Shown here piece after piece: positions 1 to 8,713 of a stretch of DNA of 64,000 nt. The DNA comes from Lewinellaceae bacterium (lineage in GTDB: Bacteria > Bacteroidota > Bacteroidia > Chitinophagales > Saprospiraceae). A program made the position numbers and the translations under genes. Within the stretch, counting starts at the first letter, position 1; each line of letters opens with the position of its first letter. Where the stretch lies: the NCBI GenBank assembly GCA_020636095.1, contig JACJYN010000003.1:1178001-1242000 (forward strand). Reading direction: 5' to 3'. The notes below the pieces were generated by a model. The model did no database searches. It was not told where the DNA came from and saw nothing but the letters and a program-made list of their open reading frames with translations.

Positions 1-450
1 CCCATGGATGAATGGAGCAAGGCAGACCAGAACACCTTCCATGCCGCCGACGGTAAGGCCGAATACAGCAAGTGTGTGGAGATTTCCACCAAGGCATCTA
101 TCCGCGAAATGGTCCTCCCTGGCGTCGTTGCTATTGGCTCTCCCGTCGCCGTCGGTTTCCTCGGCGGCGCTGAGATGCTGGGCGGCCTGCTGGCCGGTGT
201 CACGGTAGCAGGCGTCTTGATGGCCATCTTCCAGTCTAACGCCGGTGGCGCCTGGGACAATGCTAAGAAGATGTTCGAAGAAGGGGTGGAAATCCAGGGC
301 CAGATGTACTATAAAGGTTCTGACCCGCATAAAGCAGCAGTAGTAGGCGATACCGTTGGCGATCCATTTAAGGATACGTCCGGCCCTTCGCTCAATATCC
401 TGCTCAAGCTGATGTCGGTGGTGGCACTGGTGATTGCCCCGCTGTTGTAA
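1..450 (+). CDS. hppA: Membrane-bound proton-translocating pyrophosphatase, C-terminal part
   Basis: This is the C-terminal ~149 residues of an integral-membrane pyrophosphatase, which couples PPi hydrolysis to H+ (or Na+) pumping across the inner membrane. The frame is open to the left edge, so the 5' end lies outside the window. Family signatures seen are KADQNTFHAADGKAEYSKC near the start, SNAGGAWDNAKK around residue 78, and GDTVGDPFKDTSGPSLNI around residue 114, followed by a terminal hydrophobic helix ending IAPLL. The acidic and lysine residues of these stretches belong to the cytoplasmic PPi/Mg site. The residues that decide K+ dependence lie upstream, so the ion and K+ subclass cannot be called. 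A strong hairpin follows about 70 bases after the stop. Confidence 0.93.
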   Translation, partial: PMDEWSKADQNTFHAADGKAEYSKCVEISTKASIREMVLPGVVAIGSPVAVGFLGGAEMLGGLLAGVTVAGVLMAIFQSNAGGAWDNAKKMFEEGVEIQGQMYYKGSDPHKAAVVGDTVGDPFKDTSGPSLNILLKLMSVVALVIAPLL

Positions 451-517
451 AGTGAGCAGTGAGTCGGGGATGTGAAGCGAGAGTCGGCTCAGCCCTGGCA
501 GAGAAAGAACCAGAAAC

Positions 518-564
518 AAAAAGCGCTCTGCGTTGGATAATATCTAAGGCAGGGCGCTTTTTTT
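518..564. terminator. Rho-independent terminator after hppA
   Basis: The arms AAAAAGCGCTCTGC and GCAGGGCGCTTTTTTT pair with one G-U wobble across a ~19-base loop. An A-run precedes and a T-run follows, so it could work in both directions. It separates hppA from the protease gene. A short open frame over this spot (459-686) has no family features and is not annotated. Confidence 0.8.
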
Positions 565-749
565 ATACAGCTTTTTGCCCCGCAGATCATTTTTGCCTGC
601 CTCCGGATGGGATCGATCGGTGGCCAGTTGTTACCGATTCGTTAAAAAGGAGGGTTAATGAAAGCAATCTCCAATATTTTTGTTAATTAAAAAGTATATT
701 TAACTGGTGTTTTCTATTGTAGAATTTTTCAGACTAGACAGCCTATAAA

Positions 750-2861
750 ATGTCATTTTTTATGAAATACAGAGGACCGATCTTTTTTTCCATTATAGCC
801 ATTGCGCTATTAGCCGCCGCGATTTATCCACAGGTGGAAGATGGAGAGAAGGAAGCTGTTTTAATGCAAACCATTATTACTGGTTTCAATCAACTCCACT
901 TCAGGCCCAAGGCGATTGACGATACTTTTTCGGAAGATGTATTCAACTTCTACATCGACCAAATGGACGGGAGCCGCCGGTTTCTCACCGAAGAAGATAT
1001 TGTCCGGTTAGAGCCGTATAAATATAAGCTGGATGATGAGATCAACGCCAGCTCTTTCGAGTTTTTCAATCTCTCTCAGGAGATCAGAAAGGCCGGCTTT
1101 GAGAAGACCCAGGATTTCTACCGCGAGGCGCTCGCTCAACCCTTCGATTACAATGCGGGCGAAACCATCGAGTTGGATGGGAAGAAGCGCCCGTTTGCAA
1201 AAAATGACGCCGAACTTCGCGATTTCTGGCGCAAGTACGCCAAATATGAAACGATGCAACGCCTGGCCACCAAGCTGGAGGAGCAGGAAGGAAAAGGAGA
1301 AGAAGAGGAACCGCGCAGCTTTGAGGAACTGGAAATCGAAGCGCGACAGGATGTGCTGGAGTTTTTTGACGACTGGTATAACCGCATCGAGAAGATGAAG
1401 CGGGAAGATTTTCTGAGCCAGTACCTCAATACGATTACCCACATCTTTGACCCCCATTCCGAATACTATCAGCCGATCGATAAAGAAAACTTCAATATCC
1501 AGTTTTCCGGCCGGCTGGAAGGGATTGGCGCCAGCCTGCGCACCGAGGGGGATTACACCAAGGTCGTTCGCATCGTGGTCGGCGGCCCCGCCTGGAAACA
1601 AAAGGAGCTGGAAGAAGATGACACCATTCTCAAAGTCAAACAGGAAGATGAGAAGGATCCGGTCGACATCACCGGCATGCAGATCAATGATGTGGTGCAA
1701 CTCATTCGCGGAAAAAAAGGAACGAATGTTACCCTGACCATCAAGAAAATTGACGGTACGGTCGAAGATATTACGATCGAGCGGGATATCGTCGTGCTCG
1801 AAGAACAGTTTGCCAAGTCGCTGATACTGGAAGGCGCAGTGCCCGGAGAAAGGATCGGGTATATCAACCTGCCGAGCTTCTATGCCGACTTCCAGAATAG
1901 CGATGGCCAATCCAGCGCCAAAGATATTGAGACGGAGCTTGAAAAACTCAAGGCGGAAAAGGTCGATGGTATTGTCCTGGACCTTCGTTACAACGGGGGC
2001 GGTTCTCTGAGGGATGTTCAGAAAATGACCGGCTACTTCATCGAGAAGGGGCCGGTGGTACAGGTGAAATCCCGGGGCAGCGAGCCGGAAGTGCTCAGAG
2101 ATGTAGATCCCCGCGTTCAATACGATGGGCCGCTCATCGTCATGGTCAATACCTACAGCGCTTCCGCTTCGGAAATCCTGGCGGCAGCTCTGCAGGACTA
2201 CGACCGGGCTATTATCGTGGGCAGCAAATCTACTTTTGGCAAAGGTACGGTGCAGCGTTTTCTCGACCTCGACCGCACCATCCGCGGCTACAATGAAATA
2301 AAGCCTCTGGGAGAGATCAAGCTGACTATACAAAAGTTCTTCCGCATCAACGGTGGCTCCAATCAGTTGAAAGGAGTGGAGTCGGATATCGTCCTGCCGG
2401 ATAACTTCCACTACATTGAAACCGGAGAGCGGGATCGCGAATACGCCATGGAATGGACGGAGATCGAACCGGCTCAATACAGCCAGAATGTGATGAAAAT
2501 CCAGCACATGGACCAGATTCGCCAGCGGAGCGAAGCGCGGGTAGCTCAGGACACCACCTTCCAGAAGGTGCTGAAAAATGCGCTACGCCTGAAAGAACAA
2601 CGCGACTATACGGAGTACCCGCTTCAATTGGCTTCTTACCAGTCATTGGTGAAAAAGCAGGAGGAAGAGGCTAAACAGTTTGACGGTTTGTTCGACCAGG
2701 AAGTCAACCACAACGTCGCGAACCTGGATGTTGACCTTTCTCACATCGAACTGGATGAATCGCGCAAAGCCCGCAATGACGATTGGGTGCAATCGGTTAC
2801 CAAGGATATCTACATCCGGGAAACCATGAATATCATGCACGACCTGATTGAATTGAAATAG
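750..2861 (+). CDS. prc: Tail-specific carboxy-terminal processing protease (Prc/Tsp, family S41A)
   Basis: A 703-residue periplasmic serine protease of the Prc/Tsp type. Such enzymes trim or degrade envelope proteins from non-polar C-termini. It has an N-terminal membrane or signal segment (residues ~8-26), a helical N-terminal domain, a PDZ domain (~250-345, LEGIGASL motif) and the S41 core. The catalytic pair is visible as Ser472 in YSASASEI and Lys498 in STFGKGTVQ, close to the 25-residue spacing of E. coli Prc. LDLRYNGGGSL precedes it. The ~190-residue tail after the core matches the long C-terminal region of Prc rather than the shorter CtpA form. An ATG at 762 (MKYRG) is a possible alternative start. 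It stands alone between two hairpins. Confidence 0.92.
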   Translation: MSFFMKYRGPIFFSIIAIALLAAAIYPQVEDGEKEAVLMQTIITGFNQLHFRPKAIDDTFSEDVFNFYIDQMDGSRRFLTEEDIVRLEPYKYKLDDEINASSFEFFNLSQEIRKAGFEKTQDFYREALAQPFDYNAGETIELDGKKRPFAKNDAELRDFWRKYAKYETMQRLATKLEEQEGKGEEEEPRSFEELEIEARQDVLEFFDDWYNRIEKMKREDFLSQYLNTITHIFDPHSEYYQPIDKENFNIQFSGRLEGIGASLRTEGDYTKVVRIVVGGPAWKQKELEEDDTILKVKQEDEKDPVDITGMQINDVVQLIRGKKGTNVTLTIKKIDGTVEDITIERDIVVLEEQFAKSLILEGAVPGERIGYINLPSFYADFQNSDGQSSAKDIETELEKLKAEKVDGIVLDLRYNGGGSLRDVQKMTGYFIEKGPVVQVKSRGSEPEVLRDVDPRVQYDGPLIVMVNTYSASASEILAAALQDYDRAIIVGSKSTFGKGTVQRFLDLDRTIRGYNEIKPLGEIKLTIQKFFRINGGSNQLKGVESDIVLPDNFHYIETGERDREYAMEWTEIEPAQYSQNVMKIQHMDQIRQRSEARVAQDTTFQKVLKNALRLKEQRDYTEYPLQLASYQSLVKKQEEEAKQFDGLFDQEVNHNVANLDVDLSHIELDESRKARNDDWVQSVTKDIYIRETMNIMHDLIELK

Positions 2862-2884
2862 GGTTTATCACAGATTTAAGCACA

Positions 2885-2925
2885 ACGAGCCATTCCGGAT
2901 TGAATTTTCGGAATGGCTCGTTTCA
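2885..2925. terminator. Terminator after prc
   Basis: A perfect 13-bp inverted repeat (ACGAGCCATTCCG / CGGAATGGCTCGT) with an 11-base loop is followed by TTTCATTT. It starts 23 bases after the prc stop codon. Confidence 0.8.
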
Positions 2926-2993
2926 TTTAAAAACGATATTATCCCCAAAACGTTATAAATTGCATGGTTTCAAGCGTAAAGAAATAAACAGCA

Positions 2994-4871
2994 TTGAATT
3001 ACCTTTCATTAGAAAATGTGACGAAGACCTACGGAGAGAAGGTCCTGTTTCAAAATATCTCCCTGCAGATCAGCAAAGGGCAGAAAGTGGCCCTTGTGGC
3101 CCAAAACGGCTCCGGAAAGACCACCCTGCTGCGGGTCATCGCCGGGCAGGAAGCGCCCGAAGGAGAAGCGGCCAAAGTGATGGCCTACCGCGATGTGCGC
3201 ATCGGCTACCTGGACCAGGAACCGGATTTTTTTGAAGGGCACACCGTCCTCGAAGCTGTTCTCGATTCGGATAACGACATCATTCAGGCCATTCGCCGGT
3301 ATGAACACGCTATGTTGTTCCCCGGCCAGGCGGAAAACATGCAGAAGGCCATCACCGAAATGGATGACCTCAAAGCCTGGGATTTCGAGGCCCGCATCCA
3401 GGAAATTCTCACCAAACTGGAAATACATGACCTGGACAAACTGGTCAGCACCCTTTCCGGAGGGCAGAAAAAACGCCTCGCTCTGGCCAAACTGATCATT
3501 GAGGAGCCCGATTTCCTCATACTGGATGAGCCCACCAACCACCTCGACCTCGACATGATCGAATGGCTGGAGGAATACCTGCAGCAGCCCAACCTTACCT
3601 TGCTCATGGTGACCCACGACCGCTACTTCCTCGAGCGGGTTTGTGACCTCATTTTAGAGCTCGACAATGGACAGCTCTATAAGTATACCGGCAATTACTC
3701 CGAGTTTCTGTACAAGAAAGCCACCCGCCACGATACGGAGAACGCCGAGCTGGAAAAGAGTAAAAAACTCTTTAACAAAGAACTGGAATGGGTCAAACGC
3801 CAGCCCAAGGCCCGCAGCACCAAGGCCAAATCCCGGGTAGACGCTTTCGAAGGCCTCAAAGAGAAGGTTTCCGGCAAACAGGAAAATAAAGAGGTCCAGA
3901 TCGATATCAAAGGGCAGCGCATGGGCAAGAAAATCCTGGAAGCCCATAATATCAGTAAAAGCTTTGACGACAAGAAGATCGTCGAAAGCTTTTCCTATAA
4001 GTTCCGGAAAAAAGAACGGGTGGGCATCGTCGGCCCGAATGGAGTAGGCAAAACCACCTTCCTCAAAATGCTGACCCAGGAACTCCGCCCGGATGGCGGA
4101 AAGGTAGTCATTGGCGACAATACCGTTTTCGGCTACTACACCCAGGATGGCATACAGCTCAAGGAGGACAAGCGCGTCATCGATGTGGTGCAGGATATTG
4201 CCGAGTACATCCCCCTGGAGAAGGGGCAGAAGCTGACGGCGCCCCAGTTGCTGGAGCGGTTCCTCTTCAGCCGCAAGCAGCAGCAGGTCTATGTGTCTAA
4301 ACTCAGTGGGGGCGAGCGCCGGCGGCTGCACCTGCTTTGCATCCTGATGCAAAACCCCAATTTCCTGATCCTCGATGAGCCGACCAACGACCTCGATATT
4401 CTCACCCTCAATGTGCTGGAAGACTTCCTCATGGAATTCCCCGGTTGCGTCATCATCGTCACCCACGACCGCTACTTCATGGACAAGATCGTGGAGCACC
4501 TGTTCGTCTTTGAAGGCGAGGGCCACATCCGCGACTTCAACGGGGTTTATTCCGATTACCGCGAAATTCAAAAGGAACGCGAACGGGAGCAGCGCCGGGA
4601 AGAGCGGGCCGAACAGCAAAAAGGCCGAGAACAACAGCAGGCCCAGGAGCAGAAGAGCAGCGGCCTGAGCCAGGAGGAACGCAAGGAACTGAAACGGCTG
4701 GAAAAGCAAATCCTCCAGTTGGAAGAGCGCAGGCAGAAGATTACGGAACAGTTCAATTCCACCAGCCTGTCTCCCGAGAAGATCACCGAACTGTCTAAAG
4801 AGCTGGCCGCGCTGAAGGATGAAGTAGAGGAAAAAGAGATGCGCTGGATGGAACTGGCTGAGCTGGCGTAG
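2994..4871 (+). CDS. ABC-F family ATP-binding protein (Uup-like)
   Basis: A 625-residue soluble protein with two ABC ATPase domains and no membrane segment. This is the layout of ABC-F proteins, which act on ribosomes or, for Uup, in genome maintenance. Domain 1 (~1-240) has Walker A AQNGSGKT, with the usual first Gly replaced by Ala, signature LSGGQKKRLALAK and Walker B LILDEPTNHLD. Domain 2 (~315-530) has GPNGVGKTT, LSGGERRRLHL and LILDEPTNDLD. Between them lies the charged linker (KRQPKARSTKAK) typical of ABC-F. The last ~90 residues are a Gln/Glu/Arg-rich coiled coil, as in Uup. The start is TTG at 2994, since no ATG fits the conserved N-terminus NYLSLENVTKTYGE. An antibiotic-resistance role cannot be judged from sequence alone. 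Confidence 0.92.
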   Translation: MNYLSLENVTKTYGEKVLFQNISLQISKGQKVALVAQNGSGKTTLLRVIAGQEAPEGEAAKVMAYRDVRIGYLDQEPDFFEGHTVLEAVLDSDNDIIQAIRRYEHAMLFPGQAENMQKAITEMDDLKAWDFEARIQEILTKLEIHDLDKLVSTLSGGQKKRLALAKLIIEEPDFLILDEPTNHLDLDMIEWLEEYLQQPNLTLLMVTHDRYFLERVCDLILELDNGQLYKYTGNYSEFLYKKATRHDTENAELEKSKKLFNKELEWVKRQPKARSTKAKSRVDAFEGLKEKVSGKQENKEVQIDIKGQRMGKKILEAHNISKSFDDKKIVESFSYKFRKKERVGIVGPNGVGKTTFLKMLTQELRPDGGKVVIGDNTVFGYYTQDGIQLKEDKRVIDVVQDIAEYIPLEKGQKLTAPQLLERFLFSRKQQQVYVSKLSGGERRRLHLLCILMQNPNFLILDEPTNDLDILTLNVLEDFLMEFPGCVIIVTHDRYFMDKIVEHLFVFEGEGHIRDFNGVYSDYREIQKEREREQRREERAEQQKGREQQQAQEQKSSGLSQEERKELKRLEKQILQLEERRQKITEQFNSTSLSPEKITELSKELAALKDEVEEKEMRWMELAELA

Positions 4872-4876
4872 GTTGG

Positions 4877-6478
4877 TTACCTCATTTGCACCCGCAACAC
4901 CTTGGTTTTATTCCCCAGGCTCACTACAACCATATACCAACCTCCCGGCAGCCCCTCCATCCGCAATTGATCCGTATCCTCCCACTGCCTCAGCAGGCGG
5001 CCCAGGCCATCGTACAAACGGACGGCATAAGGCATTCCGGCAGGTTGCAGCCGGAAATGTCCGCTACCGGGGTTGGGGAAAACCGCCACCTTCAGCTCCT
5101 GTCCCGGTGTTTGCACGGCCGGCGTCAGGCTCGGCGCCAACTGCCCGATAAAGGCCCCGGTGTTACCCGTACAGGAGATCGCCTCCTCGTCAAAGGTGGC
5201 CGTTTGGGCGTAGCTGCCGCCGATTAATACCCTGCGCTCCGGCCCGATATCGAGGCAACTGGCCACCAGGGCTACATTGGCCGGCACGGGAACCAGCCAC
5301 CGCCCCTCACCATCGGCATTGAAGCCGGCGACGAAGCCATGCGGCGTTCCTCCGCTCGAGATCGCCCGCCCGTCTATTTCTAGTGCTCCGGTGAAGGTCC
5401 CGCTGATGGCTACCAGCCCCTCCTGCTCATCGATGTCCAGCCCCTGCTGTATCTGGGCGTTGCCCAGCGTACGGCCGTAAAGCGGCTCCCCTTCAGCATT
5501 GTATTTGAGCAAGAAAAAATTGGGGTTGCCGGAAAGGGTTTCCAGGACGATGTCTTCACTGACGGCCATCACCCCGACCATATTACCTGTGGCGTAGACA
5601 GACCCATCGGGCCCGCCCGCCAGGGCGCGAATCTCATCATCGACTACGCCGCCCGCTTTTCTGGCCCAGCGGAAGCTGCCATCTTCGGCATAGCTGGCCA
5701 GAAAAACATCGGGGTCAAAGGTGTTGGCGGTAAACCGGGTGTCCCCAAAGCGGGTGGTGTCATTGAAGAAGCCGCCGATGGCCAGTGCGCCTTCCGGAAG
5801 TAAAGCAATAGCATTGGCCCGCGTATCATTGCTGTGCCCCGCCTGTTGGGCCCAAAGGCTTTCTCCCTGCCCATTGAGGGCGGCTACGAAAGCGAAAGTA
5901 CTGCCGTCATCCCTTTCCGAATCCAGAAATAGCGGCGCGAGATCAAGATTCTGTTCAAAATAGCCGGTGAAGGCCAGGCTGCCGTCGGGGCGGGCGAGCA
6001 GGCCGGTGATGTTTTTTAGCCCTTGTCCCGGGATGCTCCTTGCCCAGCGCACTTGCCCCTCCGGGTTCAGGCGGGCGATAAAGAGGCCACGAGGGGCGCC
6101 GCCGCTACTGAGCAGGGTGTCGCCCAGTTGTAACTCGAACCAGAAGGCGCCGGCAAAAGCGATATCGCCGTCCGGCAGCTCGGCCAGCGCGCTCACCTCA
6201 TCGTCCTGAGGGCTGCCGGCCGCCAGGCCCCAAAGCAGTTGCTGATCGGCGCCTAATCGCAGCAAATAGAGGTCGTCGCCGCCCATAGCCTGCGCTTCCC
6301 ATCCCTGAACAGCGAGATTGCCGGTGAAGGCTCCGCCGGCTGTCAGGCCGCCGCTTTCCAGCGCCTGCAATACGATACAACTTTCTCCTCCGCTTCCGTC
6401 AACCGGCGCCACCCAGGACCAGGATTGGGCGCCAAGGGCGAAAGGTAGAAGAATGGCCAAACAAGTTACTGTTTTCAT
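4877..6478 (-). CDS. Secreted protein with T9SS type A sorting domain
   Basis: A 533-residue exported protein. It has a signal peptide (residues 1-18, cut near ALGAQS). The body is a run of ~50-residue repeats with phrases such as AGSPQDDEVSALAELPDGD and LARPDGSLAFTGYF, resembling a beta-propeller of the SBBP/NHL kind. The C-terminal ~75 residues are a type A T9SS sorting domain: VAVFPNPGSGHFRLQ, then YDGLGRLLRQW, then LPGGWYMVVV and a basic end. Family knowledge implies export by Sec, then passage through the T9SS and attachment to or release from the cell surface. It converges on the ABC-F gene with a five-base gap. Ligand or activity is not recognisable. Confidence 0.85.
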   Translation of the reverse strand: MKTVTCLAILLPFALGAQSWSWVAPVDGSGGESCIVLQALESGGLTAGGAFTGNLAVQGWEAQAMGGDDLYLLRLGADQQLLWGLAAGSPQDDEVSALAELPDGDIAFAGAFWFELQLGDTLLSSGGAPRGLFIARLNPEGQVRWARSIPGQGLKNITGLLARPDGSLAFTGYFEQNLDLAPLFLDSERDDGSTFAFVAALNGQGESLWAQQAGHSNDTRANAIALLPEGALAIGGFFNDTTRFGDTRFTANTFDPDVFLASYAEDGSFRWARKAGGVVDDEIRALAGGPDGSVYATGNMVGVMAVSEDIVLETLSGNPNFFLLKYNAEGEPLYGRTLGNAQIQQGLDIDEQEGLVAISGTFTGALEIDGRAISSGGTPHGFVAGFNADGEGRWLVPVPANVALVASCLDIGPERRVLIGGSYAQTATFDEEAISCTGNTGAFIGQLAPSLTPAVQTPGQELKVAVFPNPGSGHFRLQPAGMPYAVRLYDGLGRLLRQWEDTDQLRMEGLPGGWYMVVVSLGNKTKVLRVQMR

Positions 6479-6508
6479 AAGATTGAACGTTAGTACACTG
6501 ATAAATAT

Positions 6509-6655
6509 ATGGACTGACTGAATGACTGAATGATGGAATACCAGGGGTTTAGAATAGGGTTCATATTTTATTCATTGTGTGTCCAGGTACTTACACTGAT
6601 ACACTGTTCACTGCTCACTGATACACTCCTCACTCATCCACTGCTCACTAACACA
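6509..6655. repeat. Low-complexity repeats upstream of the TPR lipoprotein
   Basis: Two simple repeats fill the gap between divergent genes. Positions 6509-6546 hold ACTGACTGAATGACTGAATG; its complement, with the adjoining GGAATACCAGG, resembles 35530-35560. Positions 6592-6655 hold variants of ACACTGATACACTG and CACTGCTCACT; the same decamer recurs at 17936-17973 and more weakly at 57277-57308. No coding capacity is evident. Confidence 0.5.
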
Positions 6656-6683
6656 CCACCTTTCCCCTCAAGAGCAAATTCCG

Positions 6684-6692
6684 TATCTTCGC
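6684..6692 (+). promoter_or_regulatory. Possible -7 promoter element of the TPR lipoprotein gene
   Basis: TATCTTCGC resembles the Bacteroidota -7 element TAnnTTTG followed by C. It lies 33 bases upstream of the ATG at 6725. No clear TTG is seen at -33, so the call is tentative. Confidence 0.3.
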
Positions 6693-6724
6693 ACTCAGTT
6701 TCAGTTATAAACATCACTTACGTT

Positions 6725-7753
6725 ATGAAAACTAAATTTGGAATACTAGGGTTGGCTGTGGTATTAACTTTTACTGCGAGCAGTTGTGGTGGTGGCGGCC
6801 AGGACGGGCAGGAGGGGAGCAGCACCACTGCCATGACGACTGGGAATCCGGCGATTGACGGCTTATCCACGGAAATAGCCCAGAACCCCAACGATGCAGA
6901 GTTGTACGCCGAACGGGGGCGCCTGTTTTACGAAAACGATGGGTTTGACGAGGCTATCCGCGACCTGGATAAGGCGCTCAGCCTCGATTCCACCAATGTC
7001 GATTATTTGCATCTGCTGGCGGACGTATACCTCGATTATTTCCAGTCGCGCCGCGGGCTGAAAACGATGGAGCGCGCCGCCGAGCTCTATCCGGATCGGA
7101 TTCCCACCCTGCTCAAGCTGAGTGAATTTCAGCTGATCCTCAAGCAGTACGAAGAATCTATGAAAACAATTGACCGCATTCTGAAGATCGACCCTCAGAA
7201 TGCGGAAGCCTTTTTTATGTTTGGCATGAACTTTAAAGAGCGGGGAGACACCGTGCGCGCTATCAACAGCTTTCAAAAAGCGGTCGAATACGACTCGGAT
7301 CTCGTGGATGGCTGGATCAACCTCGGCCAGCTCTACGCCACCCTTGGCGACCCTTTGGCCATGCGCTATTTTGATAACGCGATCCGGGTGGCCCCCGAAA
7401 ACATCCATGCCCTGCACGCGCGGGCCGATTACCTCAGTGATACCGGCAAGCTTCCGGAGGCCATTGAGATGTACCGCCGCATTAGCCGGGTAGACCCTCA
7501 GTACGAAGAAGCCTATTTCAACTCAGGCCTGATTTATATGGATATGGATTCGATCGAACAGGCCCGTAAGCAGTTTGATATTGCTATTCAAACCTCTCCC
7601 ACTCATATCCGGGCCTATTACTTCCGGGGGCTTGCCCAGGAAATGCTTGGCAATGAGCAGGCCGCCAAAGCCGATTACGAACAGGCCCTGCGCCTGGCGC
7701 CCAATTTCGAGAAAGCACAGGAAGGGCTGGACAGAGTGAAGAAGGCGGGGTAA
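6725..7753 (+). CDS. TPR-repeat lipoprotein
   Basis: A 342-residue lipoprotein of tetratricopeptide repeats. The start chosen is ATG 6725, because it gives a clean lipoprotein signal (MKTKFGILGLAVVLTFTASSC, lipobox TASSC, lipidated Cys21). The frame is open for a further 65 codons upstream, but through low-complexity DNA. After a Gly/Ser/Thr linker come about seven TPR units from ~residue 50 to the end, with recognisable phrases such as NAEAFFMFGMNFKERGDT and AYYFRGLAQEMLGNEQAA. TPR lipoproteins act as protein-interaction scaffolds in the envelope, but the partner is unknown. The gene is monocistronic, facing away from the T9SS cargo gene. Confidence 0.85.
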   Translation: MKTKFGILGLAVVLTFTASSCGGGGQDGQEGSSTTAMTTGNPAIDGLSTEIAQNPNDAELYAERGRLFYENDGFDEAIRDLDKALSLDSTNVDYLHLLADVYLDYFQSRRGLKTMERAAELYPDRIPTLLKLSEFQLILKQYEESMKTIDRILKIDPQNAEAFFMFGMNFKERGDTVRAINSFQKAVEYDSDLVDGWINLGQLYATLGDPLAMRYFDNAIRVAPENIHALHARADYLSDTGKLPEAIEMYRRISRVDPQYEEAYFNSGLIYMDMDSIEQARKQFDIAIQTSPTHIRAYYFRGLAQEMLGNEQAAKADYEQALRLAPNFEKAQEGLDRVKKAG

Positions 7754-7784
7754 GGAGTAGCCAGTTTGTCCAGCGTTCGACTGA

Positions 7785-7806
7785 GCTCACCCCGAAGTCC
7801 ATAGAC
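7785..7806 (+). repeat. Fragment of the TTAGACGG repeat family
   Basis: GTCCATAGACGGATACCC just after the TPR gene matches the GTCCAACTTTAGACGGATACCC end of the 120-bp tandem unit at 14.0-14.5 kb, apart from a short deletion. Confidence 0.45.
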
Positions 7807-7888
7807 GGATACCCGGTTCAACGGTTATTAGTAAAAAATGCGCTGAGCTGCGTGCAACCTTTACACCTCCTGGATGTCACTAGTAAAT

Positions 7889-8038
7889 AGAGTTGGTGCG
7901 TTGGGGTAGCGTGGTGGTAAGAATGAGCTGTTTTCGACCACACGCAGGCTTTTTGAGGGAGCATAGCCTAAAAAAGGCACAGTGTGGGAAGAAAAGAGCC
8001 ATTTTTTACCCCATGATAGCCCCCAACGCATCAACTCT
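7889..8038. repeat. Long quasi-palindrome (150 bp) upstream of the sigma factor gene
   Basis: The ends AGAGTTGGTGCGTTGGGG and CCCCAACGCATCAACTCT are inverted copies with one mismatch. Pairing continues inward with interruptions: CCACACGCAGGCTTTTTGAG faces AGGCACAGTGTGG, and GCATAGCCT faces AAAAAAGGC near the centre. Size and design match the hairpins at 43.7, 50.5, 52.4, 52.5, 53.4, 53.5 and 55.5 kb, but the sequence is its own. It fills most of the 308-bp gap and ends 24 bases before the sigma gene, so it would lie in that gene's leader or promoter. Confidence 0.75.
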
Positions 8039-8061
8039 AATGAAGCTGAAGTCCAGGAAGC

Positions 8062-8676
8062 ATGCATGCGATAAAAAAATCACCCGCTGTAGAATACAAT
8101 CACCTAAAATTGGATTACGCAAGCACACACCGAGACATTGTCGAAAAATGTAAGCGCGGTAACCGAAGAGCTCAGTTTGAGCTTTATCGCTTATATTCTA
8201 AGGCTATGTATAATGTGTGCCTGCGTATGGCCCGCAATGAACAGGACGCAGAGGACCTGCTGCAGAACTCGTTTGTTGATGTATTTTCCAAGCTCCATAC
8301 CTTTCGTTATCAGTCATCGGTGGGCGCCTGGATCAAACGCATCACGGTCAACAACTGCATCAACCACCTCAAGCGGAACCGCCTGTTCTTTGAAGAACTG
8401 GAAGAACGGCACGTCGAAGTACCCGCGAAGGCCGAACAGGAAATGTATGAGCCGCCTTTGGGGCTCGATGTAGAAACGGTTAAAAAAGCCGTTTACAGCC
8501 TACCCGATGGGTATCGGGCTGTATTTACCCTTTACCTGTTCGAAGGTTATGACCATAAGGAAATAGCCAGCATCCTGGAGATTACGGAAGCGACGTCTAA
8601 ATCGCAGTACAGCCGCGCCAGGAAGAAGTTGAAAGAACTATTAGAGTCAAATCGATTGGGCATGGCGGGGAAATAG
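8062..8676 (+). CDS. ECF-type RNA polymerase sigma factor
   Basis: A 204-residue group 4 sigma-70 factor. Region 2 spans ~25-95, with the core-binding and -10 phrases YRLYSKAMYNVCLRMARNEQ and DAEDLLQNSFVDVF, then WIKRITVNNCINHLKR. Region 4 spans ~140-190, with the helix-turn-helix YDHKEIASILEITEATSKSQ and a following RARKKLKELL helix. Region 3 is absent, as usual for ECF factors. Downstream, a membrane protein of anti-sigma layout and a DUF4097-type envelope protein appear to form one operon. This suggests an envelope-stress circuit, an inference from order rather than shown function. Confidence 0.9.
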   Translation: MHAIKKSPAVEYNHLKLDYASTHRDIVEKCKRGNRRAQFELYRLYSKAMYNVCLRMARNEQDAEDLLQNSFVDVFSKLHTFRYQSSVGAWIKRITVNNCINHLKRNRLFFEELEERHVEVPAKAEQEMYEPPLGLDVETVKKAVYSLPDGYRAVFTLYLFEGYDHKEIASILEITEATSKSQYSRARKKLKELLESNRLGMAGK

Positions 8677-8713
8677 AAGCCCTCCTGCCTGTAGCATTAA
8701 AATTAATTGTAAG

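Noticed and set aside
459..686. A 75-codon frame after hppA
   Set aside because: It overlaps a strong terminator and has no protein-like features.
1008..2507. A 499-codon open frame on the minus strand across prc
   Set aside because: It is a shadow of the Prc frame. The translation has no domain, while the plus strand shows a complete S41 protease.
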